A stretch of DNA of 64,000 nucleotides from Bacteroidia bacterium (GTDB lineage Bacteria > Bacteroidota > Bacteroidia > 2-12-FULL-35-15), in NCBI GenBank assembly GCA_030654175.1, contig JAURXZ010000019.1, forward strand, positions 124,001-188,000, in the 5' to 3' direction. Positions 34,833-42,955 of this stretch are shown piece after piece (the stretch's first letter is position 1; every line of letters starts with the position of its first letter). Under the pieces are notes generated by a model. That model ran no database searches, was not told the DNA's origin, and saw nothing but the letters and a program-made list of their open reading frames with translations. Made by a program: the position numbers and the translations under genes.

Positions 34833-34876
34833 ATGAGATATATCATCTTTTGTAGGGCAGATTCTTTTTTACTTTG
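34833..34876 (+). promoter_or_regulatory. ATGA-N6-TCAT box plus -7 element upstream of the Fnr-like gene
   Basis: ATGAGATATATCAT at 34833-34846 and TTACTTTG (7 of 8 bases of TAnnTTTG) ending at 34876, spacing 36.5 bp. It implies that the regulator gene is itself controlled by the box. Confidence 0.78.
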
Positions 34877-34900
34877 CATTACATTTTAAGAACATTTGAA

Positions 34901-35623
34901 ATGGAAAAAAGAAATATAAATAAAATTAATGTACCTCACTGCTCTCAGTGCGATTCATTTAACTCTTCCATGTTTTGTTCACTAAACAATGTCGAAGAAT
35001 TAAATCTTTCTGATAATAAGGTCCATAATCTTTATAAAAAAGGACAAATTATTTTTTTTGAGGGACAGCAATCGAGAAATCTATTTTGTATTTTTTCCGG
35101 TAAAGTCAAAATATTCAAGTTGGGCGATGATGGAAAAGAGCAGATCGTTCGTTTTGCAAAAAAAGGAGATGTTATTGGATACAGGGCACTTCTTGGAGGA
35201 GAGAAATATTTTGCATCAGCATCAGTTATGGAAGATGCAATGATCTGTAGTTTACCAAAATTTACAATTGATGAGTTACTTAATTGCAATTCGAAATTTG
35301 CAATTCAAACGATCAAATTACTCTCTAAGGATTTGAGAATTGCTGAGCAAATAATATTGAATATGGCGCAAAAGCCGGTAAGGGAACGTATTGCCGAAGC
35401 ATTAATAATGTTGAAACAATATTATGGAATTGATGAAATAACAGAAACAATTAATACCACGCTAACACGTGAAGAAATTGCAAACATTGCAGGAACTTCT
35501 ACAGAAACATGTATTCGTATTTTATCAGAATTTAACACCGACCATATTATTAAGATCATTGGTAAGAGTATAAAAATCACCGATGTCCACAAGCTATTGA
35601 AAATTGCAAATGTAACTGAATAA
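34901..35623 (+). CDS. Fnr-like transcription regulator with N-terminal cysteine cluster
   Basis: The start at ATG 34901 (MEKRNINKIN) is chosen over a TTG 27 bp upstream that overlaps the -7 element. 240 residues. Cysteines at 14, 17 and 26 (HCSQCDSFNSSMFC) plus one at 63 give the four ligands expected for an oxygen-sensing [4Fe-4S] cluster. A cNMP-like barrel and long dimer helix follow, then a winged helix with LTREEIANIAGTSTETCIRIL; the recognition helix has the E-x3-R pattern (TETCIR). It is the best candidate for the protein that binds ATGA-N6-TCAT. Confidence 0.9.
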   Translation: MEKRNINKINVPHCSQCDSFNSSMFCSLNNVEELNLSDNKVHNLYKKGQIIFFEGQQSRNLFCIFSGKVKIFKLGDDGKEQIVRFAKKGDVIGYRALLGGEKYFASASVMEDAMICSLPKFTIDELLNCNSKFAIQTIKLLSKDLRIAEQIILNMAQKPVRERIAEALIMLKQYYGIDEITETINTTLTREEIANIAGTSTETCIRILSEFNTDHIIKIIGKSIKITDVHKLLKIANVTE

Positions 35624-35776
35624 CATTTCGGATCACTTGAGGTTTTTTGTCTGCATTTCAATTTTTTTGTTGAGTTGGAATCTCTTGAAAATATTTTTCC
35701 GGTTTTGAAAAAAAATTGCTGAACCGAAAATTTTAAAAAAAAGGTAATTGTTTTGAAAGACTAATTTTATTCTTCT

Positions 35777-35820
35777 ATGACTCGTATCATATTTTAAAAT
35801 TTTCCCTTCTAATATCTTTG
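35777..35820 (+). promoter_or_regulatory. ATGA-N6-TCAT box plus perfect -7 element upstream of regulator-norCB operon
   Basis: ATGACTCGTATCAT at 35777-35790 and TATCTTTG, a perfect TAnnTTTG, at 35813-35820; spacing 36.5 bp. Predicted start near 35825, a 20-nt leader. Confidence 0.82.
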
Positions 35821-35844
35821 TTGTGCTAAAATAATAATTTGAAA

Positions 35845-36582
35845 ATGAATATTGCCAGGAATATTATTGCTTTTTCAGAAGATTCGATAGGTTGTGGAAA
35901 TTGTTGGCTCAATAATTTTGCAGCTAATGAAAATTGTTCATCAGAGTTCCTTAATAAAATTCTTTTGAACAAAGAGGAGAAAAATTATAGCAAAGGAGCG
36001 TACTTGATTAAAAGTGGCGTTCTTGTGTCGGGTGTTTATTGTATTCAAAAAGGTACTGTGAAAGTTTTTAAAAAGGGAATTAAAAATAAGGATTTTATAC
36101 TATGGGTTGCTCGTAAGGGCGATATTATTGGCTTGAATTCTTTTATTAATGATGAAGTATATTCATTTTCTGCGTCTGCATTGGAGGAAACTTCTGCTTG
36201 TTTTATTCCATCTTCTGATTTGAAAATTCTTCTTAGCAAAAAGCCTGTTGCTTTTGTTAAATTAATGGGAAATGTTTGCGATAAATTGAATTTTGTTGAA
36301 CAACGTATCACCAGTATCTCAAAAAAAACTATAAAAGAACAATTTGCAGAAATACTAATTACCATATCGCGGAACAATTCTGAAAGTGATAAAAATTTAG
36401 TTATTAATTATTCTGTTAAGGACCTGGCAAGCTTTGTAGGTACTACTAAAAATTATCTTTATAAAATTTTGGTGGAGTTTACTGATCAGAAAATACTCTC
36501 CGTTAATAACCGAAAGTTTGCGATCAGTAACATGAATGCACTTTCATTGATTGCCGCAGGAGAAAATAAATTACCTAAATAG
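35845..36582 (+). CDS. Crp/Fnr-family regulator co-transcribed with norCB
   Basis: Start at ATG 35845 (MNIARNIIAF); a TTG 6 bp upstream is less likely. 245 residues. The N-terminus has cysteines spaced CxxC-x10-C (GCGNCW...NENC) and another in the barrel (VYCIQKG), so an Fe-S sensor is possible. The winged helix (VKDLASFVGTTKNYLYKIL) lacks the E-x3-R pair of the other two regulators: the equivalent positions are K-N..K. It should therefore read another DNA sequence or bind weakly. Ten bp separate its stop from norC, so it is expressed with the NO reductase and is probably an NO or redox sensor. Confidence 0.88.
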   Translation: MNIARNIIAFSEDSIGCGNCWLNNFAANENCSSEFLNKILLNKEEKNYSKGAYLIKSGVLVSGVYCIQKGTVKVFKKGIKNKDFILWVARKGDIIGLNSFINDEVYSFSASALEETSACFIPSSDLKILLSKKPVAFVKLMGNVCDKLNFVEQRITSISKKTIKEQFAEILITISRNNSESDKNLVINYSVKDLASFVGTTKNYLYKILVEFTDQKILSVNNRKFAISNMNALSLIAAGENKLPK

Positions 36583-36592
36583 ATTTTATATT

Positions 36593-37018
36593 ATGTCCAC
36601 AAAATTAAAGCGTTTTGTTTTCTGGGGTTTGTTTTTCTTATTTATAATATATGGTTTTTTCATCTATACTTTAGGTACTGAAAATGATGGAGGAAAAAGA
36701 TTCTTAACCGAAGAAGCAAAAAGAGGGAAATTATTATTTCAGGAATACAATTGTACTTCTTGTCATCAGTTGTATGGACTGGGAGGTTATATGGGGCCGG
36801 ATCTTACTAATGTTATTTCCGATCCGGGAAAAGGAGAATCCTACGTGAAAAGTTTTATTAAAAACGGGACTCCTCAGATGCCAAATTTTCATCTTAGTGA
36901 AACGGATGTGAATGCGCTCACAGAATACCTCAATTATGTTGATAAAACAGGCATTTCTCCTGTAAGAAATTTTGAAATACGGTATGACGGAACCATTATG
37001 CAAAAAGCGATTCAATGA
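36593..37018 (+). CDS. norC: Nitric oxide reductase cytochrome c subunit NorC
   Basis: Start at ATG 36593 (MSTKLKRFVFWG); the frame open from 36551 overlaps the regulator. 141 residues. One N-terminal membrane helix (FVFWGLFFLFIIYGFFIYTLG) holds a periplasmic haem domain with CTSCH at residues 54-58 and an axial methionine in TPQMPNFHL. NorC brings electrons to NorB. It overlaps norB by 4 bp (ATGA). Confidence 0.95.
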   Translation: MSTKLKRFVFWGLFFLFIIYGFFIYTLGTENDGGKRFLTEEAKRGKLLFQEYNCTSCHQLYGLGGYMGPDLTNVISDPGKGESYVKSFIKNGTPQMPNFHLSETDVNALTEYLNYVDKTGISPVRNFEIRYDGTIMQKAIQ

Positions 37019-38343
37019 AAAAAGAGGTTGGGGTATTTTTTATTTTTCTTTCTATTGTGGCTTTGTTAGCCGGGATGCTTTTTGGTAGTCTAAGTGCTTT
37101 CCAATTTGTTTTCCCGGGCTTCTTCGATCTATTACCTTTTTTTAAAAACAGGCCTCTTCATGTTTCATTGGTTGTTTCATGGATATTTCTGAGTGCAATT
37201 GGTGGGATCTATTATTATCTTCCTAAATATTGTAATCTACCGTTATTTTCAAGAAAGATGGCTGTAATACATATATGGCTTTTCATTGTTACCGGATTGC
37301 TTATTCTTACATGTTATTTGTTCGGGAAATTTGGTGGTCGTGAATATTGGGAATTTCCTGCTATTTTGGCTATTCCCATATTTATTTCATGGGTTTTGTT
37401 TGCATTTAATTATTTTAAAACTGTATTTAAAAAAATCGGTCAATGGCCTGTATACCTTTGGATGTGGGCTACGGGGATATGTTTCTTTTTATTCACTTTC
37501 ACCGAATCGTATTTATGGGTATTCCCTTATTTTAGAGATAATCTTATACGTGATCTTACTGTTCAATGGAAAGCTTATGGAGCATTAACGGGGTCCTGGA
37601 ATATGTTGGTATATGGTACTGCTATTTTTGTAATGGAGCGTATTAAAGGCGATGAAACTGTTGCTAAATCTAAATTAGCATTTTGGATGTACTTTTTAGG
37701 TCTTACCAACTTGCTGTTCGGATGGGCTCATCACATTTATATAGTACCCACAGTACCTTGGATAAGATACCTGGCGTATGCTATCAGCATGACAGAATTG
37801 TTGATACTTTCTAAAATTATTTGGAACTGGAAAAGCTCACTTGAACAAGCAAAAAAGGATTATTATTTTTTGCCTTTTCGTTTTCTTGTTGCATCCGATG
37901 TTTGGATATTTTTAAATTTAATACTTGCTATTTTAATTTCTATTCCTGCTGTTAATGTTTATACTCATGGTACCCATATTACTGTTGCGCATGCTATGGG
38001 AAGCGCCATTGGTATCAATACTATGATCTTGTTATCATCCGTATTATTTATTATTAATGATGTTACAAAATTTAATTTCCCTAAAATTCAAAAAAATATT
38101 ATTCGGGCAGGATTTTGGATCACAAATATTTCTCTTCTTACTTTTTTAACCTTCCTGACCATTGCCGGAGCTGAGAAAGGGATTTTAGTGATTGAAAATA
38201 AACTTTCATTCCGCGCAATTATGCAAGAGATATCTCCTTATCTGATATCTTTTGCCTGGTCAGGTTTAGGTATTTTTATTGGTTTGATAATGACAACTCT
38301 TCCTCCACTGATTGCAATGTTTCAATACTTAAAGAAGAAATAA
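37015..38343 (+). CDS. norB: Nitric oxide reductase catalytic subunit NorB
   Basis: 442 residues with about twelve membrane helices. Family features: RPLHVSLVVSW (low-spin haem histidine), WGATGICFFLFTFTESYLW-like region with glutamates, NMLVYGTAIF, WAHHIYIVP (paired histidines at the metal centre) and HGTHITVAHAMGSAIGIN (ligands for haems b and b3). It reduces two NO to N2O in the inner membrane with electrons from NorC. It is a cNor-type protein, without the N-terminal extension of quinol-dependent qNor. Confidence 0.95.
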   Translation: MKKEVGVFFIFLSIVALLAGMLFGSLSAFQFVFPGFFDLLPFFKNRPLHVSLVVSWIFLSAIGGIYYYLPKYCNLPLFSRKMAVIHIWLFIVTGLLILTCYLFGKFGGREYWEFPAILAIPIFISWVLFAFNYFKTVFKKIGQWPVYLWMWATGICFFLFTFTESYLWVFPYFRDNLIRDLTVQWKAYGALTGSWNMLVYGTAIFVMERIKGDETVAKSKLAFWMYFLGLTNLLFGWAHHIYIVPTVPWIRYLAYAISMTELLILSKIIWNWKSSLEQAKKDYYFLPFRFLVASDVWIFLNLILAILISIPAVNVYTHGTHITVAHAMGSAIGINTMILLSSVLFIINDVTKFNFPKIQKNIIRAGFWITNISLLTFLTFLTIAGAEKGILVIENKLSFRAIMQEISPYLISFAWSGLGIFIGLIMTTLPPLIAMFQYLKKK

Positions 38344-38390
38344 AAATAGTTTGATTTTTTTTGACTCTTAACTAATTAATAAAATCACAA

Positions 38391-39587
38391 ATGTCAAATT
38401 CAGGAGTTTCATTTGAAAATACAGAAAAGGCCTTTATTGCAAAAGGCAATCAGGAGCTGAAGCATTCACTCTGGCTCTTTAAGCTAATGGGCAACCCTAC
38501 ACTTGTAAAAGTGTTTTCAAAGCTTATTCTTTTCGCAATAAAAATTGGCCTGCCAGTAAGTTTACCGATTAAGCTAACCATATTTAAACAATTTTGTGGT
38601 GGGGAATCTATTGAAGAAAGCAAAAAAGTTGTGTATAAACTCAATGTATCAAATATAGGTTCTATCCTTGATTATTCTGTTGAAGGTAAAGAAAACGAAA
38701 TCGATTTTTGTAATACAAAAGATGAAATTTTACGAATTATAAAAGTGGCAGAAGACAACCCTGCAATACCATATACTAGTCTTAAGCTTACAGGGATTGC
38801 TCGTTTATCTTTACTTGAAAAATTGAATTCTAAACAACAATTAAATAAGGAAGATGAAATTGAATTTCAAAAAGTTAAAGGGCGGCTCGTTGAGATTTGT
38901 AATAGTGCTTCCAACTCCACTGTTCCCATTTATTTTGATGCTGAGGAAAGTTGGATTCAGAATGCTATTGATACTTTAGCGGAAGAAATGATGGAGATTA
39001 ATAATAAAAGAACTGCTATTGTGCTTACCACTCTTCAGATGTATCGTTGGGATCGGATTGAATATCTTAAGAGACTGATAAAAAATGCAAGGGATAGAAA
39101 TTTCAGCATTGGTATTAAACTGGTTCGTGGAGCTTATATGGAAAAGGAAAATCTCCGAGCTTCACAATTTGGATATAAATCACCCATACAACCAAGCAAA
39201 GAAAATACAGATAGTGACTTTGATAAAGCTGTGGATATCTGTCTTGAAAATATTGATATTGTTACATTATGCGCTGGTACACACAATGAGGCGAGTACAA
39301 TGCACCTGGTTAATAAAATGGGCGAACTAAAGATTCCCAATGATCATCCGCATGTTTATTTTTCACAGCTCTATGGTATGAGCGATCATATTACTTATAA
39401 TTTGGCCGATGCTGGTTATAATGTTACTAAATACCTTCCTTATGGTCCTGTTAAATCAGTTATGCCTTATTTGATCCGCAGGGCTGAAGAAAACACTGGT
39501 ATTTCAGGTCAGATGGGAAGAGAGTTAAGATTGATAGTTGAGGAAAAGAACCGAAGACAAAGTTCAAAATTACTTTCCGCTGGTTAA
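38391..39587 (+). CDS. Proline dehydrogenase family flavoprotein
   Basis: 398 residues, TIM barrel. Diagnostic motifs: YFDAEESWIQ at about residue 180, GIKLVRGAYMEKE at about 240-252, CAGTHNEAS, and the C-terminal FAD motif YLPYGPV..MPYLIRRAEEN at about 340-360. The enzyme oxidises proline to pyrroline-5-carboxylate and feeds electrons to quinone. It follows norB by 47 bp and may be read through from the nor operon, but no direct link to NO reduction is known. The N-terminal about 80 residues are helical, usual for Bacteroidota members. Confidence 0.9.
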   Translation: MSNSGVSFENTEKAFIAKGNQELKHSLWLFKLMGNPTLVKVFSKLILFAIKIGLPVSLPIKLTIFKQFCGGESIEESKKVVYKLNVSNIGSILDYSVEGKENEIDFCNTKDEILRIIKVAEDNPAIPYTSLKLTGIARLSLLEKLNSKQQLNKEDEIEFQKVKGRLVEICNSASNSTVPIYFDAEESWIQNAIDTLAEEMMEINNKRTAIVLTTLQMYRWDRIEYLKRLIKNARDRNFSIGIKLVRGAYMEKENLRASQFGYKSPIQPSKENTDSDFDKAVDICLENIDIVTLCAGTHNEASTMHLVNKMGELKIPNDHPHVYFSQLYGMSDHITYNLADAGYNVTKYLPYGPVKSVMPYLIRRAEENTGISGQMGRELRLIVEEKNRRQSSKLLSAG

Positions 39588-40035
39588 TGATGTTTTCATT
39601 TGTTTGATGTGAAAATTTCTATTTCAACATTTGTTTTATTCACTTTTTTTTCAAATCGAATTCAATAATTTCCCCCACTTTATATTGTATCCATTTCTGG
39701 AGCTTTCAATTCATTTCAATTTTTTTTTGCTTTTTTTTAGAGATAACTTCCGATCCTTTGTTTGATATGATGCAGTTAGCAGCGTATAGCAGAATTTATT
39801 TATTTTTTTAATTCTATCCAATTGTGTTACAATTGGTTCGCATATACGTTAATGTAAATTCCATTACTTAGATCCTTTAAAAGGCTCAAAAACGCTGATG
39901 GTTTCAGATGGGTAATGTTTCGAGTTAAAGTTTTAATAAATCGAAAGAAAATGTTTTTATCGTAAAGATAAATTTACACATCAAAGTTTAAATTGAATTT
40001 TCATATATATTTCATGAACCTGATCAGAATAAAAT
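39588..40035. other. 448-bp non-coding stretch before the nrdJ promoter
   Basis: AT-rich, several poly-T tracts, no reading frame with coding character and no GC-rich hairpin. I looked for a cobalamin riboswitch (B12 box) because a B12-dependent enzyme follows, and did not find one. Confidence 0.5.
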
Positions 40036-40080
40036 ATGATGTAAATCATAAAAAAAATATGATGAAAGATAACATGTTTA
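40036..40080 (+). promoter_or_regulatory. ATGA-N6-TCAT box and weak -7 element upstream of nrdJ
   Basis: ATGATGTAAATCAT at 40036-40049; CATGTTTA (6 of 8 bases of TAnnTTTG) ends at 40080, 37.5 bp from the centre. Leader about 115 nt. Confidence 0.65.
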
Positions 40081-40197
40081 AAAGTCGAATCAAATGTTAA
40101 GAAATAGAAAATATAAAGCTGAATTAACAATCCTAAATTGCAGTCGAATTATTTTTTCAGGAATAAAAAAAATAAAAATCTTTAAAATATATAACAG

Positions 40198-42768
40198 ATG
40201 TTAACTTTAGAATTGCCTAAAAGGTCCGTAGAAAGAGACGAAAAGACGTTTTCTTATAACGAAGTGTTTGAAAAATGCATTGCATATTTTCATGGTGATG
40301 AGCTTGCTGCCTCCACCTGGATGAATAAATATGCGATGAAAAATTTGGACAAAAAGTTTCTTGAACTTACTCCAAATGATATGCATCTGCGTATGGCAAA
40401 AGAATTTGCACGAATTGAATTAGATTACAAAACAAAGTCCCACCTTAATGGTAGTTTTAAATTACTTTCAAAATATGGACAAGAAAGAGAGTTGCTCGAT
40501 GAGAAAAAGATCTTTAATTATTTTAAGGATTTTAAATACATCATACCTCAGGGCAGCGTAATGTCAACATTAGGAAATCCTCACGTTATTGCATCACTTT
40601 CCAATTGTATTGTGTTGCCCGAAATATATGATTCTTATGGAGGGATATCCTATACCGATCAACAGTTGGCGCAACTCTTCAAAAGAAGATGTGGTGTTGG
40701 AATAGATATTTCCACATTAAGACCTTCCGGTATGTCTGTTTCCAATGCTGCCGGAACTACAACAGGGGCAGTCTCTTTCATGGAGCGGTTCTCCAATACA
40801 ACACGCGAAGTGGCTCAAAACGGCAGGAGAGGAGCCCTTATGATAACCATTGATATTGCACATCCCGATGTTGAGCAATTCATTACTGTTAAACAGGACC
40901 TGTCAAAAATTACCGGGGCAAATATTTCTATTCGTCTTTCTGATGAGTTCATGAATGCGGTTGCGAAGGATACTGATTATACATTACGTTGGCCAATTGA
41001 TTCTACTGAACCAAAATTTTCAAAAGTGGTTAAAGCTCAGGAATTATGGAATACCATTGTTAAATGTGCACATACCAGTGCAGAGCCGGGTTTAATATTT
41101 TGGGACAGGCAGCATTATTATTCCACATCTTCGGTATATCCCGGATTTAAAAATGTTTCCACAAACCCTTGTTCTGAAATTGCTATGCAGGGAGGTGATA
41201 GTTGCAGGCTCATTGCTCTTAATTTATTTAATTTCATCGACAAACCTTTTACGCCTGAAGCTAAATTTAAGTATAAAGAATTTCATGAAGTTACCTATGA
41301 AGCGCAACGTTTGATGGATGATCTCGTTGACCTTGAACTACAGGCTATTGAAAAGATATTAGCGAAAATCGAAAGCGACCCTGAACCTGATTATATCAAA
41401 GAAGTGGAAGTAAGTACATGGAAGCTTCTTTACAATGCCGGTAAAAAGGGAAGAAGAACAGGTTTAGGCTTCACTGCTCTTGGTGATATGCTTGCCGGTT
41501 TGGGTTTACAATTCGACTCTAAAGAGGCTATTGTGGAAGTAGAAAAAATTATGAGAACAAAATGTGAAGCAGAGTTTGATAGTTCTATTGATATGTCGCT
41601 TGAACGTGGGAAATTCGCTGATTTTGATCCTGAAATAGAAAACACATCTGAGTTCGTTCAGATGTTAGAAAAAGAATTGCCGCAGGTATATTCCCGCATG
41701 ATGAAACTTGGTAGAAGAAATATATCCATCAGCACTGTGGCCCCAACCGGCACCCTTAGCATGTTGGCACAAACATCTTCAGGATTGGAGCCAGTGTTTA
41801 TGCTTTCGTACAAGCGCAGAAGAAAAGTGAATTTGAATGATAAAAATCAACGTGTTGATTTTGTTGACCCGATGGGCGATTCATGGCAGGAATTTATTGT
41901 TTATCACCACAAATTAAAGCAATGGATGGATACAACCGGTGAAACTGACATTTCAAAAAGTCCGTATCATGGTTCTACTGCACCTGAGATCGATTGGGAA
42001 AAACGTATTGAATTACAAGCGGTGGTTCAAAAATACACCACGCATTCGCTTAGTTCCACTATTAATCTTCCTAATGTTGTATCTGTTGATAAAGTGGGTC
42101 AGATCTATATGGAAGCTTGGAAAAGCGGTTTAAAAGGGATCACCGTTTATCGTGATGGTTCAAGAACCGGAGTATTGGTTTCTACCGAAACAAAATCAGA
42201 ATCAAATGACATCAAAGAAACACAACCTCCTAAACGTCCTAAAACATTAGAAGCTGAAGTAGTGCGTTTTATGAATCACGATGAAAAATGGATCGCTGTG
42301 GTAGGTATTCTAAAAGGGAAACCTTATGAAGTTTTTACAGGACGTGCAGAAGATTCCTTAAGTATTCCTAAATGGGTTGAAAAAGGTTGGGTAATTAAAA
42401 ATGTTACTGAAGATTCCCGCAAACGTTACGATTTCCGGTTCATGGACAAAGATGGTTACAAAGTCACTATAGAAGGACTTTCCAGATCATTTAACAAAGA
42501 ATACTGGAATTATGCAAAATTGATTTCAGGAGTGTTGCGTCATGGAATGCCGTTGCCGCATGTAGTTGCGCTTATTGGGGACCTTAATCTTTATAACGAT
42601 AGTATCAATACGTGGAAAACAGGAGTGGAGCGTGCGCTCAAAAAATACATTCCTGATGGAACACAAGCTGTGGATCGTAAATGCTCTGAATGTGGAAGTC
42701 CTGAAGGATTGATATATGAAGAGGGATGTGTTAAATGCAAAAATTGTGGGAACTCCAAATGCGGTTGA
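40198..42768 (+). CDS. nrdJ: Vitamin B12-dependent (class II) ribonucleotide reductase
   Basis: 856 residues, cytoplasmic. The active-site region includes NCIVLPEIYDSYGG, RCGVGIDISTLRPSG, STNPCSEIAMQGGDSCRLIALN and STVAPTGTLSMLAQTSSGLEP. The C-terminus has a zinc-ribbon-like CSECGSPEG..CVKCKNCGNSKCG that carries the redox-active cysteines. Class II enzymes make deoxyribonucleotides with adenosylcobalamin and need no oxygen. The ATGA-N6-TCAT promoter fits a switch to oxygen-independent DNA precursor synthesis during denitrification. A strong terminator follows. Confidence 0.95.
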   Translation: MLTLELPKRSVERDEKTFSYNEVFEKCIAYFHGDELAASTWMNKYAMKNLDKKFLELTPNDMHLRMAKEFARIELDYKTKSHLNGSFKLLSKYGQERELLDEKKIFNYFKDFKYIIPQGSVMSTLGNPHVIASLSNCIVLPEIYDSYGGISYTDQQLAQLFKRRCGVGIDISTLRPSGMSVSNAAGTTTGAVSFMERFSNTTREVAQNGRRGALMITIDIAHPDVEQFITVKQDLSKITGANISIRLSDEFMNAVAKDTDYTLRWPIDSTEPKFSKVVKAQELWNTIVKCAHTSAEPGLIFWDRQHYYSTSSVYPGFKNVSTNPCSEIAMQGGDSCRLIALNLFNFIDKPFTPEAKFKYKEFHEVTYEAQRLMDDLVDLELQAIEKILAKIESDPEPDYIKEVEVSTWKLLYNAGKKGRRTGLGFTALGDMLAGLGLQFDSKEAIVEVEKIMRTKCEAEFDSSIDMSLERGKFADFDPEIENTSEFVQMLEKELPQVYSRMMKLGRRNISISTVAPTGTLSMLAQTSSGLEPVFMLSYKRRRKVNLNDKNQRVDFVDPMGDSWQEFIVYHHKLKQWMDTTGETDISKSPYHGSTAPEIDWEKRIELQAVVQKYTTHSLSSTINLPNVVSVDKVGQIYMEAWKSGLKGITVYRDGSRTGVLVSTETKSESNDIKETQPPKRPKTLEAEVVRFMNHDEKWIAVVGILKGKPYEVFTGRAEDSLSIPKWVEKGWVIKNVTEDSRKRYDFRFMDKDGYKVTIEGLSRSFNKEYWNYAKLISGVLRHGMPLPHVVALIGDLNLYNDSINTWKTGVERALKKYIPDGTQAVDRKCSECGSPEGLIYEEGCVKCKNCGNSKCG

Positions 42769-42814
42769 TAGCAGGTAAATAGAGCCATTCCTTTTTTGGG
42801 GAATATCAATTTAA

Positions 42815-42876
42815 AAGCGCCACAAGAACAACAGATTAAATATTTTTTATTCTGTTGTTCTTGGGGCGCTTTTTTT
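42815..42876 (+). terminator. Long terminator hairpin after nrdJ
   Basis: AAGCGCC-A-CAAGAACAACAG and CTGTTGTTCTTG-G-GGCGCTT pair over 19 bp with one A-G mismatch around an AT-rich loop, followed by a seven-T tract. Confidence 0.9.
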
Positions 42877-42904
42877 AATATATAACTTTTTAGAATATTT
42901 TTCT

Positions 42905-42948
42905 ATGTTTTAAATCATATTTTCTCTGTTCGATTTATAATACTTTTA
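42905..42948 (+). promoter_or_regulatory. Variant box plus -7 element upstream of the cytochrome/propeller lipoprotein
   Basis: ATGTTTTAAATCAT at 42905-42918 (one base off the box) and TACTTTTA (7 of 8 bases of TAnnTTTG) at 42941-42948, spacing 36.5 bp. The ATG is only 8 bp after the -7 element, so the leader is nearly absent. Confidence 0.6.
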
Positions 42949-42955
42949 AGATAGT

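Noticed and set aside
39588-40197. Cobalamin riboswitch upstream of nrdJ
   Set aside because: No B12-box-like sequence or conserved hairpin arrangement is visible in this AT-rich leader. The ATGA-N6-TCAT box explains control better.
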